Source of the DNA: Saccoglossus kowalevskii
Taxonomy: Eukaryota > Hemichordata > Enteropneusta > Harrimaniidae
Direction: 5' to 3'
Length of the DNA: 64,000 bases
Assembly: GCF_000003605.2 (NCBI RefSeq)
Contig: NW_003156735.1
Location: 319,400-383,399, forward strand
Positions 34,501-48,000 of this stretch are shown piece by piece. A model generated the notes under the pieces. It worked only from the letters and a program-made list of their open reading frames with translations, was not told the origin of the DNA and did no database searches. Numbering within the stretch: position 1 is the stretch's first letter; the number at the start of each line of letters is the position of its first letter. The position numbers and the translations under genes are program-made.

Positions 34501-37500
34501 TTGTTGGATAAGTTTGTTCACTTTACATGTGTGCCATGTTTGCATTGGAAGTTGTCATAATTTGTATAGGAACACATAACTTTATTGTGAAACACATAAC
34601 ATCTTGTGGAGGAATTTAAATGGTTAAATAACGAACGAACGAACCTAATACTATTGTGGGCAGAATTTGACGAATTTCAAGTTGGTTGAAGGTGTCTACT
34701 TTTCATGCTGTTTTTTAATGTACTGATCAAGTACGACTATGAATGGAAATGTTACTACTGCGCAACAGTTATTTTAATTGGTGTATATATAATAAAAGGT
34801 TATAGATGTGCCACGGCTGGGCTAGTCTAATTATTGCAGTACGGTGTATCGGTGGCCTACTTGTAATTCTCGTGTCCTTTGTTGACCCAGCCCGTTTACT
34901 TAGTTGACGAGGTCTGACTATCATGTACAAAATGCGACCAAGAAAACTTCAAAGTGTCAAGTGGAACGTACGTTACCATGCACATGATGAAAGATGTTAT
35001 GCTTTATTAATATGACCAACCTATAATGTGTTCGCCAAAAATTATCGCATATGATATAATGCGTGTTAAACGGCAACTTTTTCATATGATATTTACATAT
35101 TTATTAACTCACTTCAACTTACTTTCATGCATTTTTGAATAACTATTTATTTTATATAAGCGCTCAATAGTTAATTATTATTATTGTTCCCTGTATGTAT
35201 ATATACTATTGTAATCTTAGTAAAAAGGTATAACTGTTAATTGCGTTTTCCTTATCACGAACAAAGCAAATAGTAAAGTACTAGTTCAGTTTGTCCAGTG
35301 AGTTGGGAAAGAATTATCAGAGTAGATTAGAAGACGGTTAAAAAACGCAAAGGTTTAGTTCAATACCGATTCTGGTGGCGACACAAATGGATTTGAATGT
35401 TCTGGAGAATCTAATTTATGCATACGCCTCTCACGTTTTTAATACAAATACAGCAATTGCCTATTTATACATTGTGCGCTATAACATCTGTAATTGTATA
35501 TTAAGAATAATAACCGTTACCATTTGCAGCATCAGTTATCACGACTGGCATTCATATTTATCTGAGTGACGTTCATTCTTGGTAAAATTAAAAGCGATTG
35601 TTGACCATAACTTTTGGAATGTACATCAAAATAAACTTTTAAAATGTTCATAACCTAATCAGTATACAAATATACTAATAAAGAATTGAATTTCTGAATG
35701 AACGGTATCATTACTTTCATACTACATTTGTGCAGCAAAATATTGTCATATTTAATAACATAGAAGAGTTTTTCTATTGGATATTTATTTACTTATTGTA
35801 TTTGGGCGATTAATGGTTGCTGGATTTAAAGATATACCTTAATAATAAATGATGCTAAATGCATTATTTATTATTGATGACGATGACAAATGACGTTGCA
35901 CGTGCATAAATATAATCATGAGTATGTACTTTGTATTTCGAGTGAAATATTGATAATGAACATTCCTATGGTGTTAAGCTAGTCCAAGTTATATATTCAC
36001 AGCCACCAAAATGATGATACAACGATTTAAATAGAATGTGTATTTAATAGTATCTAGTGTCCAGTTACACGTTTTCTGTAGAAATCCGCATAACCTGTAC
36101 TCATTGTATTCGCATTGTACTAATCTGCCCATTTTTCCATTAGTAACGTATAGTCTCTTACGTAACACTGTCAAATTGATCACTAATCGCGTGATAATTG
36201 CGTGGCTTATTCAACATATGCTATGAATTGGTGACACGTATTTATTTATTCCCCAGTCTTCTCTTTTCTGGCTGGTTATTTCGTATTTTTGTAATAAAGT
36301 TCGAGTACCATTGTCGCATTATCATAACTCCATCCTCTACTTTAAACATTTTTACTGAATATCAATCAGAATTTCGTGGTAAAAGCGTCAAAATACATCT
36401 ACAGATAATGTATTATCTAAAACAAAGATTCAGCATATTTCATCAAATTCCAATGTTTACCAATATTTAGTCTTATAGTTGCCATAATCTTTCTGGGTAA
36501 CCATTTTCGTCGGTGGGTAGGCGCGATAAAACTTTGGTCATCATTACTCGGAAGCGCAGATTACAAACCATCATGCTTTTGCTGACATTTTTTAAACACG
36601 TGTAGTGTTTATATTTAATTTTTATATATTAATATAATACGATATGTCCATTAATTATTGTATCCACATCTCATATATGATTCAGATGTATCCCTTACCC
36701 GAGATCATTTGGTATTTGATCTTTTCATATTGATGAAATTGTTTATGGTGTTGGATGTTGGTCTGCGATGACTTGGGTGGGTGGTACGAAAATACCATTG
36801 CACTTCAGGGAGTACCACTATTAAATAACTAAATACATTGTTACGTACTCTCACAGTTCACATTACCTAATATGATATATATGTATAATATCATAATGCA
36901 CCGTTTGATGTTTTCAATCATATGTCAGTACCGAAGACACTAACATAATATACGTTTCTTGATAACAAAACAATGAGTCTGACTTTTACAATATGGCCAA
37001 TCAAAATGAAGATGAATTTTGTATTCGATGTGAGCCGATTAACGCAAATCACAGTGTTAAATATAAAGGTTTCTATTTTTTAAAACACATATGACATGTG
37101 ATATTCAGTTGTATTATAGGAAAGAAAAGAACGCGTCAAAATCAAACTACAGATAATTCTGTAATTATTCACGATCAAACGACCGCGGTAGATTGATTCG
37201 ATTTACACATGGCTAATAGGAAATGAGATGGTGTAAACGGGAAAAAAAGCTGTAGCCATATCAACATGTGAATGGAATGTGCACGTGTTTAGTGAAGGCT
37301 ATTGATTCTATGTAAAAACGTCACTGTGTTAATTTGACTTCAATGTACGTAATTCACTATTAAATTGACCTTTTATATTCGACATTGAAGTAATTAAACA
37401 AATTAAATGCATTTTGTGGGGGACGTCGCAATTGGTAACGCATTTTTTCATCTTTTGTTGCAAATGGGCATACTTTATAACTTCCATGACGCCACGGGCT

Positions 37501-40500
37501 AGTGATCGTGTGCAACAACCGGAATACAAAACGTATTTTAAACAATTGCCTAAGGTAGAAATGGTTGATAATCTGTCCAGTGAGTCTATTTGACTACTTG
37601 TAACGTTAGTAGCTGTCTAGGATCTGTCAGTATTTTACAATGTTAACGACAAATAGATGTCACAGCTACCAGCCGTATAAAGCTTTATAATTGAAGTAGC
37701 TATGACGCAATTTGATGTTGCGAAATAGAGCAGAGTTGTATTTTATGGAATTGCAAAAGCTAAATTCCACGACTGTTACCGAGTTGGTTAATGACCATTT
37801 TATTGTCACAGTGATACTCTTGCTAGATACGCGCACACTATACGTTTTTTTAAATTGTCTTAATTTCTTACTCGTGAATAAATTGTGCTCCTGTTCTACT
37901 ATTTACTTAATATTTATTTGAAAATATTTATTTGAAAATTTGTTTCTCGGTCCTACGTGCACATGTTACATGCAAGCATGACATATAATGCACAACACGT
38001 GTACCATGCATTATATTACATTTTCTAGTACCATTTTACTGAAGTATCCCTTCTTAGCGTATGAATATACATTATATAAATAGTAAATTGTTATTTGATT
38101 CACTACAATTACTTACATTACATTACTATGATACTGTGTTCACGATGAAATTAACTCTGAATATGTACTCGGCATTTCAAGTATGATTAAAGCGATTTTA
38201 ATTTCTTAAGTTATATCATTTGCATCAACTGCGGACAATAACGTCTGTATGGTACAGCGACAGTCTTTGTCATTCATTCATCCTGAAAAAAAAATCACCC
38301 GAATTAAACATTCAAATACATTACAGAGAATGAGTTTTATCTTGTTAGAACGATTCGCAAGAAAAATTCCATTGATGCACAGTAATGTTTTTATATATTG
38401 TTTACGCACCAACGATTCCCCCGGTGTTCAGGAGATTTTTGATGTGTTTCAGCGTGTCGCATTGAATTTGCCATTTTTTAAGATAGCGTTCTGTCTGTCA
38501 TATACTACGAATAAGTTACAGTTGTTCGTAGAGTAAATGCCCTATTATTATCAGCATTAGTTGACTGTGACTGGATCGGATGTTAGAGATATTAATATTC
38601 ATAACATGAAGACCGGTATGCTGTAGCATATTTTTTAACCAGTTTAGAAAATGGAGTTCATACAAATTTCAAAAACAAAAGTTGTTTACCACATTTAGAT
38701 GTATACATAGGCTCGCATAATCCCCATTTATTACACAGTCTTCGTATTTCTTTTTTTTAAATTATGAGCTTTTATCTCATTGCTTCTAGCCCTACGTTTC
38801 AATTTGTTGCATTGTCGTTTATGGAGAGTATGATGTAATAATTTTAGTAATTATTTCTTTACATGATTTTCAGTGCCAACCAGGACAGTTGTCAGAAATA
38901 AGCACGCGTGGAGATTTAGTTCAACCACATTACAAAACAATATTGGACAAGTAATGTTCAAATCTTATTAATTTCTTATTATTGAAATGTTCCAACTTAT
39001 GGTTTTGCATATTTGTTATATTCACAAAACGAATGGCATATTTACTGAAAAGCAATTTTCATATTTTGACCTATCACCGTGCGATATTCCTTCGACGCAT
39101 TGTTGTCAATAAGTCATGGAACGTACTTCTTAGAACATGCTACAAAGTTGATGCTTTTTATTTGAGACTCGATGTATATTGTACATACAGCCATATATCT
39201 CACATGTATAACTAGATTCTAAGAATCTATAGGAGTCAGATTAGAATAATTCAAATCTCAAGTGAGGTATCATTTACTAATATAGCAATCGTCATCGACC
39301 GTTAGTCCCATATTTACAAAGTTCTATATAAATGCAATTAATCAAACATAATATGGTGATGCTGGTGTTGGCCATGCTTATCATATCATTAGAAAGTGGG
39401 ATTCGCTAAGCATATGATGATGCACCCACCAACAATGAGTTTGCACTTGAATGCGTAGCACATTTACCATAAGAAACGAAATTGTCTTTTCATTTCATTT
39501 CAAAGGATAACGACGCCAAAGACCTGTTAATATTTGTATGTAGTACACGCTCGGCGACTCAGCTTTTCTTGAATAGTGTTAATGAATGTGGGTTCACTAA
39601 TACACTGTAAAACATATACCGTTCAAATTTGAAACGCTGTATCAATGTAAAACGCATGTAAAACAGCATAAACCGTTACATGACCGCCAAATAGTTCTGC
39701 AATTTTCAACTTCTTCTTACAAAGCGTACTGTTGTGTAGTGATTTATTGCATATCAATTCGACTATTTGCCATCTAATGACACGACAGACTCAATTTAAG
39801 CACTGGCGGTGAACTTAGCGAAGAATGTATTTTTGTTTTTGCTGCTCTAATTAATATTGTCCTCCAGCGATTTCCAATTAATGACGTAGGCACGATTTGA
39901 CTGCAGTGCACAGTGGGATTCCCCCAGTTAGCACTTCATCTTTCCAAGTTAGCTGTCAGGTATTTTATTTCATTCTAGTTCATCTTCCCCACTAACAGCA
40001 TTTATGTTTAAGTTCATGTCCCATAGATTCCGATAGAAAACTATATATTTGGAAAAGTTGAACTGAGAATACATTTGTGTTACATTCGAATTACGCTATC
40101 GGTGAATAATACGGTGATGAACGGTAGGGTAGTTTAGAAAATTCGCACAGATATACAGAAATCCGGTAATGAATTCAGTCGTAGTAAACTAATTAGTCCA
40201 GGTTGACTAATAATTGAAGATAGTCTTGTTCTATCTATGATTTGTGAATTGGGATAAACAACACATTTTCATGTAGATAATATAAACTCATTTTCAAAAC
40301 TGTATCCGCATATTCACAGCGTCAATCTGTATCTAATGTATCCAAATGTGCAGCAACTATTTCCAGACACAGCCAGCATTATGAAAAAAACTCATCAGAG
40401 GTAGTTATTACCATGGCAACATGAAAAACGAGCAAATGACATATAATATTCATCGAAACGTACTCTGTCTGCATAAGCGAAATCTATGCATACTAATTAT

Positions 40501-40572
40501 GGTTTATAAATGCATTTACATGCCAATGTCAAGGCCACGTCTAGTTAGACATTACCAAAGAACAACAATATG
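31558..40572. other. Gene-poor AT-rich region
   Basis: Only short open frames that lack splice context and domains. The longest is 95 codons at 38249-38536 plus and is unassigned. A gaac tetranucleotide run lies at about 34630-34645. I see no gene here. Confidence 0.5.
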
Positions 40573-40607
40573 AATTTTATTTTATTTTATTTTATTTTAT
40601 TTTATTA
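40573..40607. repeat. (TTTTA)n microsatellite
   Basis: About seven TTTTA pentamers. Confidence 0.95.
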
Positions 40608-40764
40608 TTAATAAATCAACGTAATAGTGTTCGTTAAATTACCAACAGCCATCTGAGTAACGTTATGGTTATTTGTATATGTGTCCATTTGCTACGTTAC
40701 TGAGGGACAGAAAGAAAGATCAATTATGTAACCACTCATTTGTAAGCTTATCTTATTTAAAAAA

Positions 40765-41105
40765 AAAGGAAACTCATCAAAAAACCTGCAATTAGGGATA
40801 TTGTAAATTTCATGTTCGTTACAAGGACGAAAGTGGAGTATATAGGTAGTATCGGCATATATACATATACACCGCTGTTGGGTATACTGCGCGTTTTTGT
40901 CTTATAATTTGGCCAATATGCACGGTATCAAACCACGGGTGCTAATTACTGGACTGGCATTTGTTTGAAACAAAATCATACAATAATTAAGGAAGGAAGC
41001 AAAAAAAAGATGGTCAACGCGAAACCATTATACTGTATGTCAATGATGAAACCTCATTGAATTCAAATTCAATATTAGTATATCTCTTGCTTGTTAGAAA
41101 AAACA
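40765..41105. repeat. Dispersed duplicated segment, copy 1 of 3
   Basis: Contains ggaaactcatca, ttcgttacaaggacgaa, ccaatatgcacggtatcaaa, gtgctaattact, cgaaaccatta and gatgaaacctcatt in order. The same order recurs at 42060-42425 and 43840-44650. Confidence 0.75.
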
Positions 41106-42059
41106 ACAACAACAACAAAACCAAATAATTATTATGTATCTGTAATTTGTCTCAAGTTGGATATACGTATTTGTCCGTCGCCTCTACGAACATTCAATAA
41201 AATACGTACATATACCAAGGTGTTATCAATTATATTCTGCGCTGCATCGCTGTGTGTTTGAAATTAACAAAATATAGTTTTCATAACATAGGAATACGTC
41301 GTAAACTGGCGAAGGGAATTTGGATGCCTACAACACAAATCAACTTGTTCTATAGAAAACAAAAACTGTTATTGTGAAATATCTACCTAAAACGGTATAT
41401 TCTTGTTGACCGGAGGTAAATCACCATGTCACCCACTCCTAGCGCGCATGGTATCTAAGCAACCATATGTTGTTATATTTCTTGTGTGACATATTTTTAT
41501 ACTGCTCAGCGTAGAAATTTAGTAGAAGTAAATGATGTCTGTGATTTTAAAATTTAAAACCTGAGAATGAAAATAAACTTGCCTAAATATATTTATATAT
41601 AATGAATATGTATAAATAATTTGCTCTTGCAAAAACGACGGGTGGCATCATGTGTGTCGATATCATATATTTCACACGCAGCCTTCGTGGTATTTATGAA
41701 GACATTCTATGCAAGCAATAAGTTAGTATTTACATAAATATGAAACTACGTATGTAAGAGTAGACAATCCGAAATGATTTTGGCTAGTTGTTAAATGTTT
41801 GTAGGACATCATGTATGTTTTAAAAGGGAGATAACACTCTGTTTAACATTGAAATGCACGATAAGTGGTATCATCAGTATGTCGCATGTTTGGAGAATTT
41901 GAATCACGTCATTGTGAAATATATATTTTGTTTTATTCAGAATTGGCGATGTGCAATGGTTGGACTTACCGTGTACACAAAAAATTAAAGCGAATATTTT
42001 TTTTTCAAATGCTGACATGACAGGATGTCTGTGTTTTTGTTATTGTTCATTGTAATTGC

Positions 42060-42425
42060 CTAGAGAAAGCGGGATTTTTCTAAAATCTTACGATTAGTTA
42101 TATCGTAAATTTCAAGCGAGTTAACAAGGGAAAATCCGCCAGCGAATTCAAAAGATTCAAACCAGTCATGACAAGGTTTATCAAACAGGGCAAAAAAGCT
42201 ACACTGACGTCTGTATATATACATATATATACCAAGCGCTTCGAGATGCTTGAAATGCACAATATTTTGTTTTAGAATGTAGCCAATATGCACGTTCTCA
42301 AACCATGTGTGCTAATTACTAATCAAGCATTTGTCACGAAACCCTTGTATGTCCCATGGTAAAACCTCGTTTATAACGAGGATCCCATCTCATTATTACA
42401 ATTACCTTTGCTTGTTAGCAATCAA
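42060..42425. repeat. Dispersed duplicated segment, copy 2 of 3
   Basis: ccaatatgcacgttctcaaa, gtgctaattact, cacgaaaccctt and ggtaaaacctcgtttataac match copy 1 in order and spacing; ctttgcttgttag ends both. Confidence 0.75.
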
Positions 42426-42554
42426 TATTTATCGCGTGTAGTACTTGTGTATATTCTGCCCATATACAGTTTGTAATTGCTTAAATAGTAGATGCATGTG
42501 ACAATAGCCGTATCATGTTTGGATTCAAATTGTAATTTTGATACCGTGTCTCAG

Positions 42555-42657
42555 TACACGCCCAGAGCCACCATTGCCTACGTGTTCGACCATTACCCAG
42601 AGAAAAACAAATTCAGCGCCAGTTCTTATTTCTGCGGTGTGGAAATTGCCGGCAATG
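42555..42657 (+). CDS. Candidate isolated exon, unrecognised
   Basis: A 103-nt GC-richer island between gtctcag and a gtaaat donor. Frame 0 gives YTPRATIAYVFDHYPEKN, then KFSASSYFCGVEIAGN, with balanced codon use unlike the surroundings. The other strand is also open over much of it. No partner exon or family is recognised, so chance is a real possibility. Confidence 0.25.
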
Positions 42658-43839
42658 GTAAATATTACTAATACCGACTGGAAGTTTATTTTGAAAATGT
42701 ATTGCTAAGATAACGTGGTGTGTCGCCAGTCATCGAACGGCGTCATAGCCATAACTATAGCCGCGCTTCCAACGTCACATAATTAGCATATAATTAACAA
42801 CACGGAAAATTCAAAATGGCAATTGATTATGTGGCGACTCTACGTGGCCAGTATAGTTCATGACGTCACTCGTATAAAGCAGCTTTACGAAATGATGATG
42901 AGGGAAACGTCATGAATAAAAAAATACATCGAGTATGAGGAAATTCCCGGGGGAAATTTGTATTTGTTGATACCTCAGATATTCCGTATAAACGGTTTTA
43001 TTATAAAATCTACTGCTGCAACCTATTATGCTTCGGAATACAATGATTTCTCGTATTTGCATCAAATAACTATGAGGAGTCCCACAATTACGCAAATTTA
43101 CAACGTTATTTGATTTGTTTCTTTACTCAGTGTAGCTGTCTTTCGAGAATATCTTTTTGTAGTATGAATGAATTAATCTCCAAAATCTGTCGACATAGTT
43201 TCATATGAACGAGTAGTTCCGGCATACATCCCGGCAGTTGCTAATAACTACTCGCCGAGTTTTGCAGAAGTTGTCAGTATTGCAGCTACTGCTCTTTCAA
43301 AGTTGATCTCTTTCCTTGTCGATACCACATGCAATAATACTTTCTGAAGATATGCGTTAAAGTGACTGCACAAATACATGTACCAAATTTGTGTCCCAGT
43401 ACATCGTACAGTGAACATGTAGCGCTTAGGAAAATTCCGACGCGTGCGATGTACAAAGACATAAGAACCGATATTTTGTTGAAAACTTCCTGAAAAAAAA
43501 ATTGTGATATGCGTTTTAACAACAAAAATGTTCTACGTTATGACGTCATTAAGCGCCATAACCACGTGACGTAATACAAACAAGCACCATGTATTTAAAT
43601 ATGTTTAAATGCAACCAATAGTTAACGAACCAAATAATATGATATATAACATTAAACATCACCACTGTGTGCATTTCAAGTAGAGTATATTGTATAAGTT
43701 TGGTTCGTGTATATAGTATATGACATACTGTCAAGTTTTTAACACACGTTGGTGATATCCAGGTGACTGGTTGACGTCATTCATACGATTCCCCTGAATG
43801 CTGACATAAAAGGATACATGTTTTTTTTCGTATTTTTCT

Positions 43840-44650
43840 GAGAAAGTGGAAACTCATCAGTAATAATAAGATAGATTTCACTTTCGTTACGAAAACGAAT
43901 GTAAATTATAATTGAATTTATTCCACATATTAAGCATGTATTATGTATTACATCCCATTAAATATTATTGATATTCAATATCGATTTGCAGTAGACTATT
44001 GATGAACTGATCAATGCTGTCAATTCGAAATGACGTCCTTTGACGAAAATACTGTTTCTAATATGGTGTATGTGAGTATTCCCGCGATATACCGATAGCT
44101 TCGAACATTCACCACCATGCGTTGAGTGCATATACGGACTTCGCCGTTTCTAATTCCCAAAAAATCAACTTGACAGCGCATGAGAAAAGTTCCCTGATGT
44201 ACGGATCGCCGAATTATCATAAAATGTGTAAGTATCAGCTGATATTATTAACTTCCAAAGTGAAAAAATATTAGTATTATTATTAAAATATTGACCCTCC
44301 CCCACAGCAAGCAACATTGGCTCTAGGAATCCTTTGACTCGTTCACAGCGTCTGCAATTCTGATGTATTTATGACTATATAAGAAACGAAATGGGTGCAT
44401 GGGGTAAATAGATTTCTATCTCGTGACCCTGAGATATCAGATTTAAAAAACTCGTGTAGTAAAGGCTTATAATTTCGATAACTTTATCAACACATTTATG
44501 CTAACTACTGATTAACAATCTCTGTTTTAAACAAAGCCCTAAACTAAAGGCGGAAGCAGGAAATGAGACGGAAAACACGAAACCATTACATGTCACATGA
44601 TGAAACCTCATTTTTAACGAGAAGCCCACCTTATTATTTGTAGATCCTGT
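43840..44650. repeat. Dispersed duplicated segment, copy 3 of 3 (expanded)
   Basis: gtggaaactcatcagtaat and ttcgttacgaaaacgaatg match the left part of copy 1. cacgaaaccattacatgtca and gatgaaacctcatttttaac at about 44577-44620 match its right part. The middle carries about 400 nt of extra sequence. Confidence 0.6.
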
Positions 44651-44924
44651 ATATGTTATGATATGGTATAGTAACAGTAACACTAATTTCGACAATAGCA
44701 ATGTTTTGTTTCAAACCATACCAACCGTAAATTTGTTACCTTCAAATATATTTAGCTCAAGATATCCTAAAGAAAAATCACTTGTATTTGTTCTGCGTCA
44801 TTGCATGTCACTGTTAGAGCAATATATGCATGTGGGCGTTATATAGACTATTCTGTTGCCCCTCCCCCAGGTTCTACCCCCGTAATTAATGAACTGTCTT
44901 GAAGCAATTAAAGTGCGCCCTCGG

Positions 44925-45064
44925 CATGGGTTTATAACCGTGCGTGTGGTGGTTTGTTCGCTAGTCTTGCAGCCAATACTCATATTGTGAGCTAGAAGTT
45001 AGTAAAGTGGTTACGTATAGTTTGCTGCCTTGTCTTCTCATCGTGTACCAGCACTGCGCCACAG
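44925..45064 (+). promoter_or_regulatory. Candidate promoter and non-coding first exon of the luqin-type gene
   Basis: A TTTATAA TATA-like box (about 44941) is followed by GC-richer sequence, then CGCCACAG|GTAAGG at 45064/45065, a strong donor. The luqin coding exon starts after an acceptor at 51025, so an upstream non-coding exon is required. This is the best-looking donor found upstream, but linkage over about 6 kb is unproven. Another TATA box (TATATAAGC near 46735) is a rival. Confidence 0.3.
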
Positions 45065-48000
45065 GTAAGGCAACTTTACTTTCTTTTCTAGATATTTCAT
45101 TGAATTCAAGGGATACATATCGCCTGTTTGTCGCAATGTGAAGTTAGTTTACCGTAGCGCACTGAAATTAGCAATAGTGTCGCATAGGCGAAATGTACAA
45201 TTATAGTACTAGACGCACACTCGTTTAGCGTGCGGTCGTCAAAAACAATATTGTGGCCCTATTTGTACTAGCTGATGGCGAAACCCACGTACTCATTGTA
45301 CAGTATAGACGTTATTTTTTTGTATTCTGAAGCGCGTGATTCCTTCTACGGTTTACTGTTATACTCATCCAGGCAGCGACACAAAATCATATCTAAATCA
45401 TTAGTTAGATGTGCATAAGGATGCTTTCGCTTCGATAACAAACCCCGTACCTACTGTTCTAGTGTGAACGTATCTTCTGTGTAGTCAACTTGCAATCCCG
45501 TATTTTGTTCAGATCTACTTAATTTTGGGATGTATTGATACATGATTATTGCACTTGCACGTGCCGAAATTAAAGTAAATGTAACAGAAATGCGTTTATT
45601 TATTCGGTAGCATTATTATTTACGTTACTCATCTGGACACCAACAATCCGTACACATTTATGTTCGTTTGATGAGAAAAGTTATTTGACATTTCGCATGT
45701 TCGTGTATACTAAGCAGCACGCACGCAAGATCGTGACAAATTTGAGCGGCGGCCAGGGAGATTTTGATGAAAAAGAAAAAAAATCACATTGTCCAACCGT
45801 CTGTCCTTCTCCCAGACAACAGCACCGCAAAAATGAATTCCTCTTACAGAAAATGTGTATACCTACTTCTCAGACCATGATTCGTTTAGGACGTGGTGTT
45901 TGTAACAAGTAGGTTACGTCATAAAACTGCCCGAATGTTTATTGCTTGCAGAAATGTTTTATAGTAATTTTTGGAAATAATACGTAAATTGAAATCAAGC
46001 TGAAATTGTAGACTTTTTACCAAACACTTTGTCTCGAAAAAGGAACCCATCTGGTGTCACATATGTATACATCTCTCCGAGGATCGTAACCCGTCCTCGG
46101 GATGGAGACTGAAGTCACGGAATAAATAGATATGCCAGTCTAAAAAAAATCAATTTGACGTTACGTTAATGATGATTTATGGTTTGATTTCATTCAAAAA
46201 ATTCACCGATGCTCATTTTGACGCATTTCAAATACATTCACACTCCTCGCCATTGAATTGTACTATAGTCGGTATGAGAGATACGTGCACAATTATAATT
46301 ACAAGTACTTTTACATAATTAGTAGTCATCGTAATACTGTGTAATTTCTCGACATTTGCTTCTTACGGGAACTCAATAGACACTCGTTTGTCGTCGAGGT
46401 TGTGCAAATACATATAAATACATCAACGAAGGTAATTAATGGGCTTTCTCGTTTCATTAAAGCAGTCAGCACTTGTGCTTGGGCTATGCACTCATGACGC
46501 CTGTCTGTGCGCGGTAATGACTGTTAATTGGCACGCTGGGAATAATCGTGTAATAAAATATGACAGACATCGGCTATTAAAATAGAAGTCAAATGCGTAT
46601 ATCTGACAAATCAAAGAATGTCTATGACGGGAAGTGATCACATAGCTATTATTACAAATAAATGCATCGATGATATCTATTAGGTTCATATTAACAGGAT
46701 TCCGTGGTTACGTATCTCGCGAATCACTTAACGTATATAAGCTGCTCGGCCGTCGTTAAAATCCGCTGTTGGGTGTGTTGTGGATTCGCTTTAATCGGTT
46801 AAGCACAGTGACAAGCTTTTACGTTAAAAATATGCCAAACAAAATTTACTAACAACGAATCAATCCATCTGAAGGATGTATCTTGAACTATTTACTATAC
46901 AGCATAAATGTTTTCTATTGAATAGACGTTGACACATACTGTTATGTTCGAAATGTATGTGTTAAGTGCTTTAGGTTCTACACGTAAAATATTCTGCCGG
47001 TCTTGATGGGTGTCTTAAAAATAAAGTTAATTGCTGGTCGATGTATGGATGCTTTAACGGATTAACTAAATGGCAGTTACGTGTTCTTGTATCAATAGAT
47101 TTTTACCGATTATAACACGCCCTTGCTCATTTTTGCTTTTTTTTTGCTACTTTGCTCACAATTAGTGATGTATATACAATAAAATTTAATACAATATCAA
47201 TATATTATATGAAATATATAAAAAAAAACGATCAAATAGATTCGTGTTTAAATCAGTTTAAATCATTATACATCGCACACACTGATTATACACGGAAAGG
47301 ACTAAATGACTTGTGGGCAAAACATAAATAAGTTACCAACGCGGCTGTATATAAAACTAACGAGGCATTGTGGGACACATTTGTAATTCATATAAGAATC
47401 GACGATAATTGATGGCGTCCGCAGATTAACGTGTTCATTAGGTATAACACAGTACAGTCCACAATTTATGTACATCGTTCAAAAATACGTTAACAACTGT
47501 CTGTAAGAAACAGCGGTTGTTTTATCTCCATAAATCAGTGTATTGAAACTGTCTGTGGATACAATATCTGTAGTAAGCAAGTCCGCGGCAATTATATGTA
47601 GTGTTTTTTTCCCGATTTGTATTCATGATTTTAAACGTGATTCTCACATTTATTTTGTATTGAATAGTATGGTAAGTAATTGTCAAGCTAGGCTATCAAC
47701 GATTGTTACGTAGTTAACACCGAAAGCGTATTTGAATTGGTTATAATTTTGGGGAGTCATAAAACTGTTAATAACAATGACGTGAAAGTAAGCCTCGGCC
47801 GTATACGTCGCATGGTACCCACGTAGAATAGGACGCGAACAATTGCCGTGTAAGGCCACACTGATTTAATTTTATGGATGACATCCTCTGGAGACCCCAA
47901 AACTAATGCGAGAAGGCGGAGAAAAAAAAATTCTGCCAAAAAAAAACCCTGCTAAAACCACAGGACTACGGAGCTGGTATTACGAATTGAACCACAGAAC

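Noticed and set aside
38249-38536. 95-codon plus-strand frame
   Set aside because: Isolated in AT-rich DNA with ordinary background codon use and no domain. Listed only as part of the gene-poor stretch.
45685-45912. 75-codon plus-strand frame
   Set aside because: Lysine/glutamine-rich low-complexity sequence without start context or neighbours that splice to it.
46730-46820. TATATAAGC promoter as the luqin start
   Set aside because: No donor follows within reasonable distance, so it is kept only as a rival to 44925-45064.
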